DNA of 64,000 bases, from the NCBI GenBank assembly GCA_002347265.1, contig DDYB01000032.1, positions 15,121 to 79,120 on the forward strand, read 5' to 3'. The position numbers were made by a program, and so were the translations under genes. The notes under the pieces were generated by a model. That model worked only from the letters and a program-made list of their open reading frames with translations, made no database searches and was not told where the DNA came from. The stretch comes from Desulfobacteraceae bacterium UBA2245. GTDB lineage: Bacteria; Desulfobacterota; Desulfobacteria; Desulfobacterales; UBA2245. Position 1 is the stretch's first letter, and each line of letters begins with the position of its first letter. Of the stretch, positions 34,308 to 43,706 are shown piece by piece.

Positions 34308-36323
34308 TCAGGATAGGATTTGCAGCGCCTTTTGAACGATGTTTTCCGGCGTAAAGCCGAATTTTTTCAGCATGGTTGAACCCGGCGCCGAAGCGCCGAA
34401 CCGGTCGATGCCGATCACAACGCCTTCCGGGCCGACATACCGCTCCCAGCCCATGGAAACCCCCGCTTCAACGGCGATGCGCGCGGCAACCGACGGCGGC
34501 AGAACCTCTTTTCTGTATTCGGGCGGCATGGCCTCGAACAGTTCCCAGCTGGCCATGTTGACCACGCGCACGGCGATACCTTTTTCTTCGAGCATCTTTG
34601 CAGCGCCAAAGGCCTCGTGCACCTCGGCGCCGGAGGCCAGAATGATCAGCTTCGCCGGTTTTGCGCTGTCTGAAAGCACATAGGCCCCGCTGGTAAGGTT
34701 CTGCGCCGGGGCATACCGGGCGCGGTCCAGAATCGGCAGGTTCTGGCGGCTCAAAATCAGGGCCGTCGGGCCCGAGACGTTTTCCATCGCCGTTTTCCAG
34801 GCCACTACCGTCTCGGAGGCATCGGCCGGGCGGATCACGGTCAGTCCGGGAATGATCCGCAGGCTGGCCACATGCTCGACCGGCTGATGGGTCGGACCGT
34901 CTTCACCCACGGCGATGCTGTCGTGGGTGAACACATAGATCACCGGCAGCTTCATCAGCGCGGCCAGACGGATGGCGGGCCGCATGTAATCGGCAAACAC
35001 CAGAAAGGTTCCGCCAAAGGGCCGGATTCCCCCGTGAAGGGTCAGTCCGGAGAGAATCGATCCCATGGCATGCTCCCGAACTCCGAAGCGGATGTTGCGC
35101 TGATCGTAGCTGCCTTTTTGAAAATCCCCGGATGCGCTGATCAGGGTGTTGTTGGAAGGGGCCAGATCCGCGGAACCGCCCATGAGCCAGGGAACGGTTC
35201 CGGCGATGGCGTTGATGACCTTGCCCGAAGCGGCCCGGGTGGCGACGGGTTTCTGATCCGGCGTAAAAACCGGAAGGGACTTGTCCCATCCCTCGGGAAG
35301 CTTTCCGTTTAAGGCTGCCTGAAATTGAGCGGCCGCATCCGGATATTTTAGCGCATAAGACGCTACAAGCTGCCGCCAGCCGGCTTCAGCGGACTTGCCC
35401 TTTTCAACGCATTTTCGAAAATGCGCCAGCGCCTCCTCGGGAACCAGAAAGCTCGCATCATCTGGCCAGTTCAGATTCCGCTTGGTCAGCCGGACCTCTT
35501 CCTCTCCCAGGGGCGCGCCGTGAGCGGCGGCCGAATCCTGCTTGTTGGGGCTTCCGCAGGCGATGTGGGTCCGCAGCAGAATGATCGATGGTTTTTGGGT
35601 TTCGGCCTGAGCCGCCCGAACTGCCGGCAGAATCGCCTGAAGGTCGTTTCCGTTCGCAACCTTTTGAACATGCCAGTTGTAAGCCTCGAACCGTCTGGCC
35701 GCATCCTCGGTAAAGGCGATTTCCGTGCTGCCTTCGATCGAAATATGGTTGTCGTCGTAGATGCAGATCAGCTTTCCCAGGCCCAGATGACCGGCCAGGG
35801 AGGCTGCCTCGGCGCTCACGCCCTCCATCATATCTCCGTCGCCGCAGAACACGTAGGTATGATGATCCACCAGGGAAAAACCGGGCCGGTTGTACTGCGC
35901 GGCCAGATGGCGTTCGGCCATGGCCATGCCCACGGCATTGGCAAACCCCTGGCCCAGTGGGCCGGTGGTGGTTTCCACGCCGGGCGTATGCCTGAATTCG
36001 GGATGGCCGGGAGTCCTGCTTTCCCACTGGCGGAAATTCTTCAGATCATCAAGGGTCAGGCAGTATCCGGTCAGATGCAGGAGGCTGTACAGCAGCATGG
36101 AGGCGTGGCCTCCGGAGAGTACGAACCGGTCCCGATCCGGCCAGGAGGGATTTTCGGGGTTGTGCTTTAAAATCTGAGTCCAGAGAACGAAACCCGCCGG
36201 CGCAAGTCCCATGGGAGCGCCGGGATGTCCGGAATTGGCTTTTTGCACCGCATCCATGGAAAGGGTGCGGATCGTATTGATGCAGGTGTCGGAAAGTCCT
36301 TCGGAACATCCGGTTGACGCCAT
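34308..36323 (-). CDS. tkt: Transketolase
   Basis: 671 residues, EC 2.2.1.1, the thiamine diphosphate enzyme of the non-oxidative pentose phosphate pathway. Visible are SGHPGAPMGLAPAGFVLW, the ThDP-metal motif GDGDMMEGVSAEAASLAGHLGLGKLICIYDDN, the second-domain FGVREHAMGSILSGLTLHGG, THDSIAVGEDGPTHQPVEH and the C-terminal SWELFEAMPPEYR and DRFGASAPG. Full length. It lies 88 bp after a radical SAM gene on the same strand, with the dispersed repeat between it and the next gene. Confidence 0.96.
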   Translation of the reverse strand: MASTGCSEGLSDTCINTIRTLSMDAVQKANSGHPGAPMGLAPAGFVLWTQILKHNPENPSWPDRDRFVLSGGHASMLLYSLLHLTGYCLTLDDLKNFRQWESRTPGHPEFRHTPGVETTTGPLGQGFANAVGMAMAERHLAAQYNRPGFSLVDHHTYVFCGDGDMMEGVSAEAASLAGHLGLGKLICIYDDNHISIEGSTEIAFTEDAARRFEAYNWHVQKVANGNDLQAILPAVRAAQAETQKPSIILLRTHIACGSPNKQDSAAAHGAPLGEEEVRLTKRNLNWPDDASFLVPEEALAHFRKCVEKGKSAEAGWRQLVASYALKYPDAAAQFQAALNGKLPEGWDKSLPVFTPDQKPVATRAASGKVINAIAGTVPWLMGGSADLAPSNNTLISASGDFQKGSYDQRNIRFGVREHAMGSILSGLTLHGGIRPFGGTFLVFADYMRPAIRLAALMKLPVIYVFTHDSIAVGEDGPTHQPVEHVASLRIIPGLTVIRPADASETVVAWKTAMENVSGPTALILSRQNLPILDRARYAPAQNLTSGAYVLSDSAKPAKLIILASGAEVHEAFGAAKMLEEKGIAVRVVNMASWELFEAMPPEYRKEVLPPSVAARIAVEAGVSMGWERYVGPEGVVIGIDRFGASAPGSTMLKKFGFTPENIVQKALQILS

Positions 36324-36410
36324 TTTGAAGATCTCCTCTCAAAAGGGATTATGCATTGAAATTATTGGGTTGGATACACCTGTTTGGCTGGAGTTGCAAG
36401 GGATTTCAAA

Positions 36411-37277
36411 TCACAATCCCCGGAGCTGTTCGGGCTTCAGAGCGATCTGTCCGCAAAGGGCCGCATCGATCCGTTCAAGGGCGCTCTGCCTGTCCCGGGG
36501 CATGCGGACCTGAATCGGAAGGTAGTTGGATGCATGATTGGCCAGAAACAACCCGCTCATCCGGGTTTCGGCGATCATCGTGCGAAGTTCGGCCAGCAGT
36601 TCAGCCGGTTCGGGAAGCTGAAATTCTCCGAAAGCCTGCGCTTCGTAAAGCGGCGTTCCGGGAATCAGCATCAGGGTCAGGGCGCTTGCGTAATCCGGAT
36701 CCATGGCCGAAAGCACGCGGGCGGTTTGCCGGGCATGCTCCTGGGATCCTTTTTTCCCGGCGATTCCCAGAAGCACGGTGACGGAAAGTTTGATTCCCGC
36801 CTGCTTTGCCTTCCGGGCCGCCTCGATCATCCGCGCCGAATTCACCCCTTTGCCGACATCCGAAAGAACCGCGTCATCTCCGGATTCAAGGCCCAGGTAG
36901 ACGACGCTGAGCCCGCGGGTTCTGAGCGCCGAAAGCTCTTCCGGGCTTTTAAGCAAAAGGCTCTTGGCGTTGGCGTACATCCCTACCCGGGTCACTCTGG
37001 GAAGCCGGTTCCGGATTTCATCGAGAATCTTGAGCAGCCGCATTTGCGGAATGATCAGGGCGTCCCCGTCGCAGATGAACAACCGGCGGGTATCGGCTTG
37101 AGTGGCGGCCGCTTCGGCGATGTCCGCCGAAATGATCTCATCGGGCTTGATTTTGAATTGCCGGCTCTTGTAAGTGCCGCAGAATGAGCATCTGTTATGG
37201 GAACAGCCCACGGTGACCTGAAGCAGAATGCTTCGGGCCTCGCTGGGGGGTCGAATGATTATGCCTTCATAGTGCAT
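36411..37277 (-). CDS. Radical SAM protein
   Basis: 288 residues. The [4Fe-4S]/SAM motif is CSHNRCSFC at residue ~25, in the form Cx4Cx2C rather than the usual Cx3Cx2C when counted strictly (C-SHNR-C-SF-C), a spacing seen in some families. The TIM-barrel features follow: FICDGDALIIP, YLGLESGDDAVL and SVTVLLGIAGKKGSQEHA. There is no additional cluster-binding domain. The substrate is unknown. It lies directly downstream of the flx operon, separated by a GC-rich hairpin. Confidence 0.82.
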   Translation of the reverse strand: MHYEGIIIRPPSEARSILLQVTVGCSHNRCSFCGTYKSRQFKIKPDEIISADIAEAAATQADTRRLFICDGDALIIPQMRLLKILDEIRNRLPRVTRVGMYANAKSLLLKSPEELSALRTRGLSVVYLGLESGDDAVLSDVGKGVNSARMIEAARKAKQAGIKLSVTVLLGIAGKKGSQEHARQTARVLSAMDPDYASALTLMLIPGTPLYEAQAFGEFQLPEPAELLAELRTMIAETRMSGLFLANHASNYLPIQVRMPRDRQSALERIDAALCGQIALKPEQLRGL

Positions 37278-37310
37278 GGACCGAATTCCGGGAGAACGTT
37301 TTCAAAAGGT

Positions 37311-37336
37311 CCGCACCCCCGCGCAAGCGGGGCACG
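37311..37336 (-). terminator. GC-rich hairpin after flxA
   Basis: CCCCGC (37317-37322) and GCGGGG (37327-37332) enclose a 4-base loop, extended by partly paired flanks. On the minus strand CCTTTTG follows a few bases later. It lies between the flx operon and the radical SAM gene and probably attenuates transcription. Confidence 0.4.
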
Positions 37337-37365
37337 GAGATAACCGGTTTAAAAATACGGCAAAG

Positions 37366-38196
37366 CTAAAGCTCGGGCAGCATGGCGCTCAGCTGCGCGC
37401 AGGAAAACACCGGCCCGTCAATGCAGACGTATTTTTCTCCGATGTTGCAGCGCCCGCAGATTCCGATTCCGCATTTCATGCGTTTTTCCAGTGTCGTATA
37501 GATCTGCTCGTCCGCATATCCCAGCTGTTTGAGGGCCGCCAGCGCGAACTTGATCATGATCGGCGGACCGCAGGTGACGGCGATCCGGTTTTTCGGGTTC
37601 GGCGCTTCCTCGGCCAGCACCTTGGGAACCACGCCCACACGGTGGGGCCAGTCCGGAGCTTCATTGTCCACGGTCAGAATCAGGCTGGCGCCGGCCTTTT
37701 TCCAGTCGTCAAACTCGTAGGTATAGCAAAAATCATTCGGCGTTCTGGCCCCGTAAATCAGGGTGATATCCCCGTAGTCCTTCCGGTTGTCCAGCATGAA
37801 CAGCAGCAGGGTTCTCAGCGGGGCCATGGCGATGCCGCCGCCGACAAACAGGATGTCCCGGCCCTTCATATTTTCGTAGGGAAAGTAATTTCCCAGCGGG
37901 GCCCGCACGCCGATCTGGTCCCCGACATTGAGCTGGTGCAGTCTGCCCGCCACCTCTCCGGCCTGCATGATGCTGAACTGGAGGTAATCCCTGCGCGTGG
38001 GCGGAGAATTGATGACAAAGGTGGATTCTCCGTACCCGAACACCGAAAGCTGTCCCACCTGGCCGGGCTGAAATGAAAAGGCCTTCATCTTTTCCGGATC
38101 ATTGAGCAGAACGCGAAGGGTGCGAATATTGTGGGTCTCTTCAACGATCTCTATGACGGTCGCCATTTCCGGGCGGTAGGGATTAAGCTCTGTCAT
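37366..38196 (-). CDS. flxA: FlxA-type FAD/NAD(P)-binding subunit
   Basis: 276 residues of ferredoxin-NADP reductase fold. The FAD domain includes TFVINSPPTRRDYLQ (~70), and the NAD(P) domain begins ILFVGGGIAMAPLRTLLLFML. The C-terminal 2Fe-2S site is formed by CGIGICGRC plus a later Cys (VFSCAQL), as in dihydroorotate dehydrogenase electron-transfer subunits and sulfite reductase B. In FlxABCD-HdrABC complexes FlxA oxidises NADH and feeds electrons to FlxB and HdrA. It is the last gene of the operon and overlaps flxB by 14 bp. Confidence 0.88.
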   Translation of the reverse strand: MTELNPYRPEMATVIEIVEETHNIRTLRVLLNDPEKMKAFSFQPGQVGQLSVFGYGESTFVINSPPTRRDYLQFSIMQAGEVAGRLHQLNVGDQIGVRAPLGNYFPYENMKGRDILFVGGGIAMAPLRTLLLFMLDNRKDYGDITLIYGARTPNDFCYTYEFDDWKKAGASLILTVDNEAPDWPHRVGVVPKVLAEEAPNPKNRIAVTCGPPIMIKFALAALKQLGYADEQIYTTLEKRMKCGIGICGRCNIGEKYVCIDGPVFSCAQLSAMLPEL

Positions 38197-39256
38197 CGGC
38201 TGTCTCCTTCAACTCCTTGACGACTTTCCGAATATCAATGGATACCGGACAGGTTCGAATGCATCTCCCGCATCCGCAGCAGGAGACCATTCCATCGTAT
38301 TTTTTCGGAAAATAACTGAATTTGTGTCCGACCCGGTTCCGGTAGCGCTCCATCTTGGTGGGCCTGGGATTGTGGCCCCTGGCCTCGAGAGTATAAAGGT
38401 AAAACATGCACGAATCCCAGGAACGCATCCGCTCTCCGGACATTCCCGATGCCTCGTCGGTGATGGAAAAGCAGTAGCAGGTGGGGCACACCCAGGTGCA
38501 TACGCCGCAGGTGATGCAGGGGGAGACCTGTTCGCGCCAGAAATCCATATCGGTAAACCGTCGGGTCAGATCATCGGCGTAGCCGGTCAGGTCGTCCTCG
38601 CCGATCTTCAGGGCTGCCGTATTCCGCTTCATCTGCTCGGCGGCCGCGGCCTGCTCCGGGGACGGGGCGCTGCCGGAGGTCTCAACCAGTTTCCGGCCGG
38701 CATCGGTCAGCCCCTCGATCACGTATCCGCCTTCGATGGGAATGACGGCCATATCGCTTCCGGTCATATCCGCCGGACCGCTTCCCACCGAGGAGCAGAA
38801 ACAGGCGGTGTCTGAATCCTGGCAGACCAGAGTGGCAAACAGGGTGTTCTGCCGGCGGCGCTCGTAATAAACGTCTTTGTATTGGCCTTTTAAAAAAACC
38901 TGATCAAAGGTCTGGAATCCTCTGGTGTCGCAGGGCCTGGCGCCAAAAACCAGGGTCGGGCCGTTGTCAAAGGATTCCTTCAAATCGATCGTGTACCGGA
39001 CCGGATCCTTGGGATCCTTGACATAGGTGAACTTGAACAGGGTGTCCATCGAAGGAAAGAGTATTTTTTTGGGGGACAGTCTGCTCCGGCGGGTCAGTTC
39101 GGGCTTCTTTCCGGGCGCATAAACGCCGAAGGCGATATGCCCGCTGGCCTGATCCATCATCTGGGGAATCCAGACCTTGAACTTTTTGGAAAGATCGTCA
39201 AGCAGCCCGCTTAACGCATCGTGGGCGACAAATATTTTCCCGGACATGGGGTTCAT
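38183..39256 (-). CDS. flxB: FlxB-type 4Fe-4S dicluster subunit
   Basis: 357 residues, of the anaerobic sulfite reductase A-like family. Residues ~1-220 form a conserved domain with GARPCDTRGFQTFD and CFCSSVG. The C-terminal ferredoxin domain contains CITCGVCTWVCPTCYC (~245) and CCGCGRCIRTCPVSIDI (~335), enough for two [4Fe-4S] clusters. It probably relays electrons between FlxA and the Hdr part. The start could also be the Met at residue 4. Spacing to flxC is 37 bp. Confidence 0.87.
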   Translation of the reverse strand: MNPMSGKIFVAHDALSGLLDDLSKKFKVWIPQMMDQASGHIAFGVYAPGKKPELTRRSRLSPKKILFPSMDTLFKFTYVKDPKDPVRYTIDLKESFDNGPTLVFGARPCDTRGFQTFDQVFLKGQYKDVYYERRRQNTLFATLVCQDSDTACFCSSVGSGPADMTGSDMAVIPIEGGYVIEGLTDAGRKLVETSGSAPSPEQAAAAEQMKRNTAALKIGEDDLTGYADDLTRRFTDMDFWREQVSPCITCGVCTWVCPTCYCFSITDEASGMSGERMRSWDSCMFYLYTLEARGHNPRPTKMERYRNRVGHKFSYFPKKYDGMVSCCGCGRCIRTCPVSIDIRKVVKELKETADDRA

Positions 39257-39293
39257 CCTCGCTCATATCGAAAAATAGGTTTCATGCGGCGGT

Positions 39294-40265
39294 TCAAATG
39301 CCGGTCTCCTTGGGGCTGAAGGTCAGCAGGGGCGGCACGGCTTCGGGGTCGATGCCGGATTCGTAATCGAGCATCTCGTATATGATGGCGTTGATCTTCT
39401 CCTTGATCAGGGCCACGGGAATGCCGACCGGGCAGACCCTTTCGCACTCGCCGCACTCGGTGCAGCGCCCGGCCAGATGAAGCGCATGAATCATGTGAAA
39501 CATGAATTTTTCGTTCATGTTCCGGTACTGGGTGATCCATTTGGGCATCCGGGTCTCCATGATGCAGTGGTTCTGGCACACGCAAAGCGGGCAGGCGTTG
39601 CGGCAGGCGAAGCATCGAATGCACCGGTCCAGCTGATTTTCCCAGAACAGCAGCCGATCTTCCAGGGAAAGCGCTTCCACCGCGGCCACCGACGGGTTTT
39701 CGGCGTCGATCTTCAGGCGCGGTGTGACCGGATCTCCAATAAGGACATCATGAATCACCGGATTGGGGTACCGGCACTGAAGGCATTTTCTGGCAATGGC
39801 CCTGTCCAGGGCAAAACGCGAAATCCCCCGATCGGTTTCGACAACCAGTTCGTCTCCCTCCGCATTCACGGACCGGATCCTGGCGGGATCCGGAACCAGG
39901 GCCCGAATGCGTCGAGCGTCCAGGGTTCCTCTGCAGGGAAGACCGATCACGTAGACCCGGTCCCTGGAGACAAATTTTTCCTGAATCAGGGCCACCAGAG
40001 ACCGGCTGTCGCAGCCCTTGACGCAGACGCCGATCTTTCTGCCGTCCGCGGCCGGATCCACTGCGTTCATGGATTTGGCCAGATACCGGGTGAGATTTTG
40101 GAAGCTCAGGCAGTTGGCCGTCAATCGATCGATATCCGATTCGGTGCGGACATAGAACGGCCTCGTATGAAGCGGATCATAACCGGGCTCCCATCCCAGA
40201 ACCAGTTCCAGATTCGAAAAAATACCCTTTACATGTTCCCGTAAGGCGTTGGTTTTGTCATCCAT
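39294..40265 (-). CDS. flxC: FlxC-type iron-sulfur subunit
   Basis: 323 residues. The N-terminal half resembles the F420 hydrogenase beta-subunit family (GVCVKGCDSRSLVALIQE and GLPCRGTLD, with CLQCRYPNP). The C-terminal half has a ferredoxin fold with CIRCFACRNACPLCVCQNHC and CTECGECERVCPVGIP, so three or more clusters are plausible. It forms the electron-relay part of the Flx module. It is placed between flxD and flxB with ~38 bp gaps, the regular spacing of this operon. Confidence 0.85.
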   Translation of the reverse strand: MDDKTNALREHVKGIFSNLELVLGWEPGYDPLHTRPFYVRTESDIDRLTANCLSFQNLTRYLAKSMNAVDPAADGRKIGVCVKGCDSRSLVALIQEKFVSRDRVYVIGLPCRGTLDARRIRALVPDPARIRSVNAEGDELVVETDRGISRFALDRAIARKCLQCRYPNPVIHDVLIGDPVTPRLKIDAENPSVAAVEALSLEDRLLFWENQLDRCIRCFACRNACPLCVCQNHCIMETRMPKWITQYRNMNEKFMFHMIHALHLAGRCTECGECERVCPVGIPVALIKEKINAIIYEMLDYESGIDPEAVPPLLTFSPKETGI

Positions 40266-40303
40266 CTGTGATTGATCCTAAAGTCGTTATGTTTCCGGCG
40301 GTT

Positions 40304-40771
40304 CTAAAACCAGGATACCGCGGGCGCCGAATCGACGGTTTGATGCAGGCCCGGGTTGGGGCCCAGCCGATGAATGGTCTCGGAAAAATCCGTCACCACC
40401 TGCTGCCAGATCTGACCCTCGGAGGCCGACACCCAGGTGTATCGGAACCGGTCGGATTGAAAGCCCATATACGGCAAAAACCGCTTCAGAACCTCCATGC
40501 GTCTGCGGGCGTAAAAATTGCCTACGGCATAATGGCAGTCATTGGGATGACAACCGGACACCAGAACGCCGTCGGCGCCCTGAATCAGGGATTTGACAAT
40601 CATCAGCGGATCAATCCGGCCCGTGCAGGGAATCCGAATGATTCTCAGATCGGTCGGCTGCCTGAAACGGCACACGCCGGCGGTATCCGCTCCGCCGTAG
40701 GAACACCAGTTGCACAGAAACCCAACGATCTTGATTTCGCGTTCTTGTTTCGCATCCGATTTTGAACTCAT
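40304..40771 (-). CDS. flxD: FlxD, MvhD-like iron-sulfur subunit
   Basis: 155 residues. It begins KIVGFLCNWCSYGGADTAG and continues RIIRIPCTGRIDP and GADGVLVSGCHPNDCHY, the conserved MvhD (methyl-viologen hydrogenase delta) cysteine pattern for a 2Fe-2S cluster. MvhD-type subunits dock electron input modules onto HdrA. Here it links Flx to Hdr. The last ~20 residues are unconserved. It is encoded 38 bp after hdrA. Confidence 0.9.
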   Translation of the reverse strand: MSSKSDAKQEREIKIVGFLCNWCSYGGADTAGVCRFRQPTDLRIIRIPCTGRIDPLMIVKSLIQGADGVLVSGCHPNDCHYAVGNFYARRRMEVLKRFLPYMGFQSDRFRYTWVSASEGQIWQQVVTDFSETIHRLGPNPGLHQTVDSAPAVSWF

Positions 40772-40809
40772 TTTTCTCTCTCGTCAAAAGCTTGCCGGGT
40801 TTTGGCCGC

Positions 40810-42768
40810 CTAATCAAACAGCGTGTTGATTTCAGCCAGAATCTGGTCATCGGTAGAGTGCCGCAGCTGAATCGCCTTGTTGGGGCAGGTGGCGTTGCAC
40901 AGGCCGCAGCCCTGACAGACGGTTTCCAGAACCTCGGACTTTCTGGATCCGTCCCGAAGCGTTTTCATTCGAATGGCGCCGAAGGGGCAGACCTGTTCGC
41001 ATTTGCCGCACCCGATGCACATGTTTTCGTTGACATGGGCCACCTGCGGGTCGGTTTCGATCGTATCCCTGGAAAACAGGGCCTGAACCTTGGATGCGGC
41101 CGCACTGCCCTGCCCCACGGAGGCCGGAATGTCCTTGGGTCCCTGACAGACCCCGGCCAGGAACACCCCGGCGGTATTGGTTTCCACAGGCCGCAGCTTG
41201 GGATGACTTTCCATGTAAAACCCGTGCTGATCATAGGAGATGCGCAGCTTCTCAGCCAGCGGCCGGGCCCCCGCGGAGCATTCCACGCCGGTGGCCAGCA
41301 CCACCAGATCGGCCTCGATCTCCACCTGAACGCCCAGCAGGGTATCGGCGCCCTGAACCACCAGACGATCGCCCCTGGGATAGATCCGGCCCACCCGGCC
41401 CCGAATGTATTTCACGCCGTACTCTTCCTGAGCCCTTCGAATGAACTCGTCGTAGCCCTTCCCCGGCGCCCGGATATCCATGTAGGACACGTAGCAGTTG
41501 CTGTCCGGTATATGATCACGGGTCATGATGGCCTGTTTGGCGATATACATGCAGCAGATTCCGGAACAGTACGGCCGGTCTACCGAGATGTCCCGGGAAC
41601 CCACGCAGGATATAAAAACGATCTCCTTGGGCTCCCTGCCGTCGGAGGGTCTTCGAATATGGCCGCCGTAAGGTCCGGAAGCGCTGAGTATGCGCTCGTA
41701 CTGCATGGCGGAAATCACATCCGGATACCGGCCCCCGCCGTATTCTCCGTATACCCTGGCGTCAAACAGGTCATAACCGCTGGCCACGATGATCGCGCCC
41801 ACCTCCTCGGTGACGATCTCATCCTTCATGTCGAACCGGATGGCCTTGACCGGACAGATTTTCTCGCAGACCCGGCATTTGCCGCCGGTCAGATACCGGC
41901 AGTAATCGCTGTCGATTCTGGCTTTTTTGGGAATCGCCTGGGGGAATGGAATGTTGATCGCCGTCGTTGCGCCAAGGCCCTCGTTGAAATGATCGAAGGC
42001 CTTTTTGGACGGACATTTCTGGGTGCACTCTCCGCACCCGGTGCATGCGTTCCAGTCCACATAGGTGGCTTTTTTCCGTATATCAACCTTGAAGTTTCCG
42101 ATATATCCGGAAATGGCTTCCACCTCGCTGTAGGCATAGAGCCGGATGTTTTCCTTCTGGGCCACATCCACCATCTTCGGACCGAGAATGCAGGAGGAGC
42201 AGTCGATCGTGGGAAAGGTTTTGTCCAGTTTGGCCATCTTGCCGCCGATGCTCGGCTCTCTTTCCACCATCACCACCTCAAGGCCGCCGTCCGAACAATC
42301 CAGGGCCGCCTGAATGCCGGCCACTCCGCCGCCGATGACCAGAACCCGCTTGTTTACAGCCACCTGGGTGGAAAAAAGCGCCTGGTTGCGGCGAAGCTTT
42401 TCCACGGACATGCGCACCATATCGATGGCCTTGCGCGTATTGGCCTCGCGATCCGTTCCGATCCAGGAGCAGTGCTCCCGGATATTGGCCTGCTCGAACA
42501 TGTAGGGATTGATCCCCGCCTTTTTCACCGCTCTGCGGAAGGTCGGTTCATGCATTCTGGGAGAGCAGGCCGCCACCACGACCCCCTGAAGCCTGTGGCT
42601 GGAGATGGCGTCCTGAATTTCCTTCTGGCCCGGTTCCGAGCAGGTATACATGTAGTCAACGGCAAAGACCACATCCGGAAACTCCATGGCCTTTTTCGCA
42701 ACGGCCCTGGTATCGACCGTCCCGGCGATGTTCGTTCCACACTGACAGATAAAAACCCCGATACGCAT
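40810..42768 (-). CDS. hdrA: Heterodisulfide reductase HdrA-like flavoprotein
   Basis: 652 residues, the bifurcating FAD subunit. The N-terminal cysteines (CQCGTNI, ~9-11) and CSPRMHEPTFR precede the FAD Rossmann loop VLVIGGGVAGIQAALDC (~143). Inserted ferredoxin motifs CTGCGECTQKCPS (~240) and CRVCEKICPVKAI (~285) and a C-terminal pair CIGCGKCEQVCPFGAI (~590) and CQGCGLCNATCPNKAI (~625) bind [4Fe-4S] clusters. HdrA splits electron pairs from NADH between ferredoxin and a disulfide-type acceptor. The opposite strand stays open across the whole gene, a GC-codon artefact. Confidence 0.93.
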   Translation of the reverse strand: MRIGVFICQCGTNIAGTVDTRAVAKKAMEFPDVVFAVDYMYTCSEPGQKEIQDAISSHRLQGVVVAACSPRMHEPTFRRAVKKAGINPYMFEQANIREHCSWIGTDREANTRKAIDMVRMSVEKLRRNQALFSTQVAVNKRVLVIGGGVAGIQAALDCSDGGLEVVMVEREPSIGGKMAKLDKTFPTIDCSSCILGPKMVDVAQKENIRLYAYSEVEAISGYIGNFKVDIRKKATYVDWNACTGCGECTQKCPSKKAFDHFNEGLGATTAINIPFPQAIPKKARIDSDYCRYLTGGKCRVCEKICPVKAIRFDMKDEIVTEEVGAIIVASGYDLFDARVYGEYGGGRYPDVISAMQYERILSASGPYGGHIRRPSDGREPKEIVFISCVGSRDISVDRPYCSGICCMYIAKQAIMTRDHIPDSNCYVSYMDIRAPGKGYDEFIRRAQEEYGVKYIRGRVGRIYPRGDRLVVQGADTLLGVQVEIEADLVVLATGVECSAGARPLAEKLRISYDQHGFYMESHPKLRPVETNTAGVFLAGVCQGPKDIPASVGQGSAAASKVQALFSRDTIETDPQVAHVNENMCIGCGKCEQVCPFGAIRMKTLRDGSRKSEVLETVCQGCGLCNATCPNKAIQLRHSTDDQILAEINTLFD

Positions 42769-42812
42769 ATGTCACACCTCAACCGGATCGCAATTCATCT
42801 GGTTTCACGCTT

Positions 42813-43673
42813 TCAGGCGCTTTGAAAAAGCGCGTCGGTCTTGACCGCCAGCTTCTCAATGCCCAGTGTTTTTCGATCAATGCCCAAAGCGCAACCGATG
42901 ATCTGCGTGATGTACAGAACCGGCAGGTTAAAGTTTTCTTTCAGAGCCCGGTTGACCTGGTCCTGACGCAGGTCCAGGTTCTGCTGGCACAGCGGACAGG
43001 CCACTGCCAGGGCATCGGCGCCCACGGCGCGGGCCATATCCAGAATCCGTCCTGTCAGCCGCATAACCACATCCCTCTGCGTAATCCCCAGGGCCGCGCC
43101 GCAGCACTCGGTCTTGTGGGGAAAATCCGGAACCGCGGCCCCCGCAGCTTCAATCAGCCGGTCCATGGAAACCGGGTTTTCCGGATCATCGAACTGCGCA
43201 AATGCGGGCGGACGGGTTAACAGACACCCGTAGTAAGGCACGATCTTCTTGTTTTTAAAAGGAAATTTTACGGCCTTTTGAATCAGATTCGGCCCGATTT
43301 CTTCGTAAAGAAGCTGAAGAACGGAAATCGCTCGAACATCCCCGGAAAAGGGCATTCCCAGGACATCCAGAAACTCCGACGGGCGTTCCCGGAAAACCTG
43401 ATTGGCGGTTTTCAGCGCCTTCAGGCAGCTCGGGCACGGCGTCATCACCACATCGAGCCCCTGGGATCTGGCAATGGCCAGATTCCGGCCGGCCAGAGCC
43501 GCGCCCAGCAGGGGGTCGTAGGAATGAGAAGGGGTTGAGCCGCAGCAGTTCCAGTCCGGTATTCCGACCAGTTCGATGCCCAGCACGTAACACAGGGCCC
43601 GGACGGACTGATCATATTCAATGGCCATTCCCTCGCAGGAACATCCTGGATAATAGGCTACTCGTTTCAACAT
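42813..43673 (-). CDS. hdrB: Heterodisulfide reductase HdrB-like subunit
   Basis: 286 residues. Two CCG domains are present: CNCCGS with CPSC (~45-85) and ECCGA with CPLC (~195-235), plus YYPGCSCEG at the start. Such cysteine sets bind the non-cubane [4Fe-4S] clusters that reduce disulfides in HdrB. In sulfate reducers the physiological substrate is not CoM-S-S-CoB; DsrC trisulfide or disulfide is the usual proposal, which the sequence alone cannot settle. It lies 33 bp after hdrC and 44 bp before hdrA. Confidence 0.93.
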   Translation of the reverse strand: MLKRVAYYPGCSCEGMAIEYDQSVRALCYVLGIELVGIPDWNCCGSTPSHSYDPLLGAALAGRNLAIARSQGLDVVMTPCPSCLKALKTANQVFRERPSEFLDVLGMPFSGDVRAISVLQLLYEEIGPNLIQKAVKFPFKNKKIVPYYGCLLTRPPAFAQFDDPENPVSMDRLIEAAGAAVPDFPHKTECCGAALGITQRDVVMRLTGRILDMARAVGADALAVACPLCQQNLDLRQDQVNRALKENFNLPVLYITQIIGCALGIDRKTLGIEKLAVKTDALFQSA

Positions 43674-43706
43674 TGGCTTCTCTGCATTTTCAGGTTGCTT
43701 GCGATT

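Noticed and set aside
40762..42825. A 687-codon open frame on the plus strand opposite hdrA
   Set aside because: It is the mirror of hdrA, which has clear FAD and four ferredoxin motifs. GC-rich codon use keeps the opposite frame open; no domain is recognisable in it.
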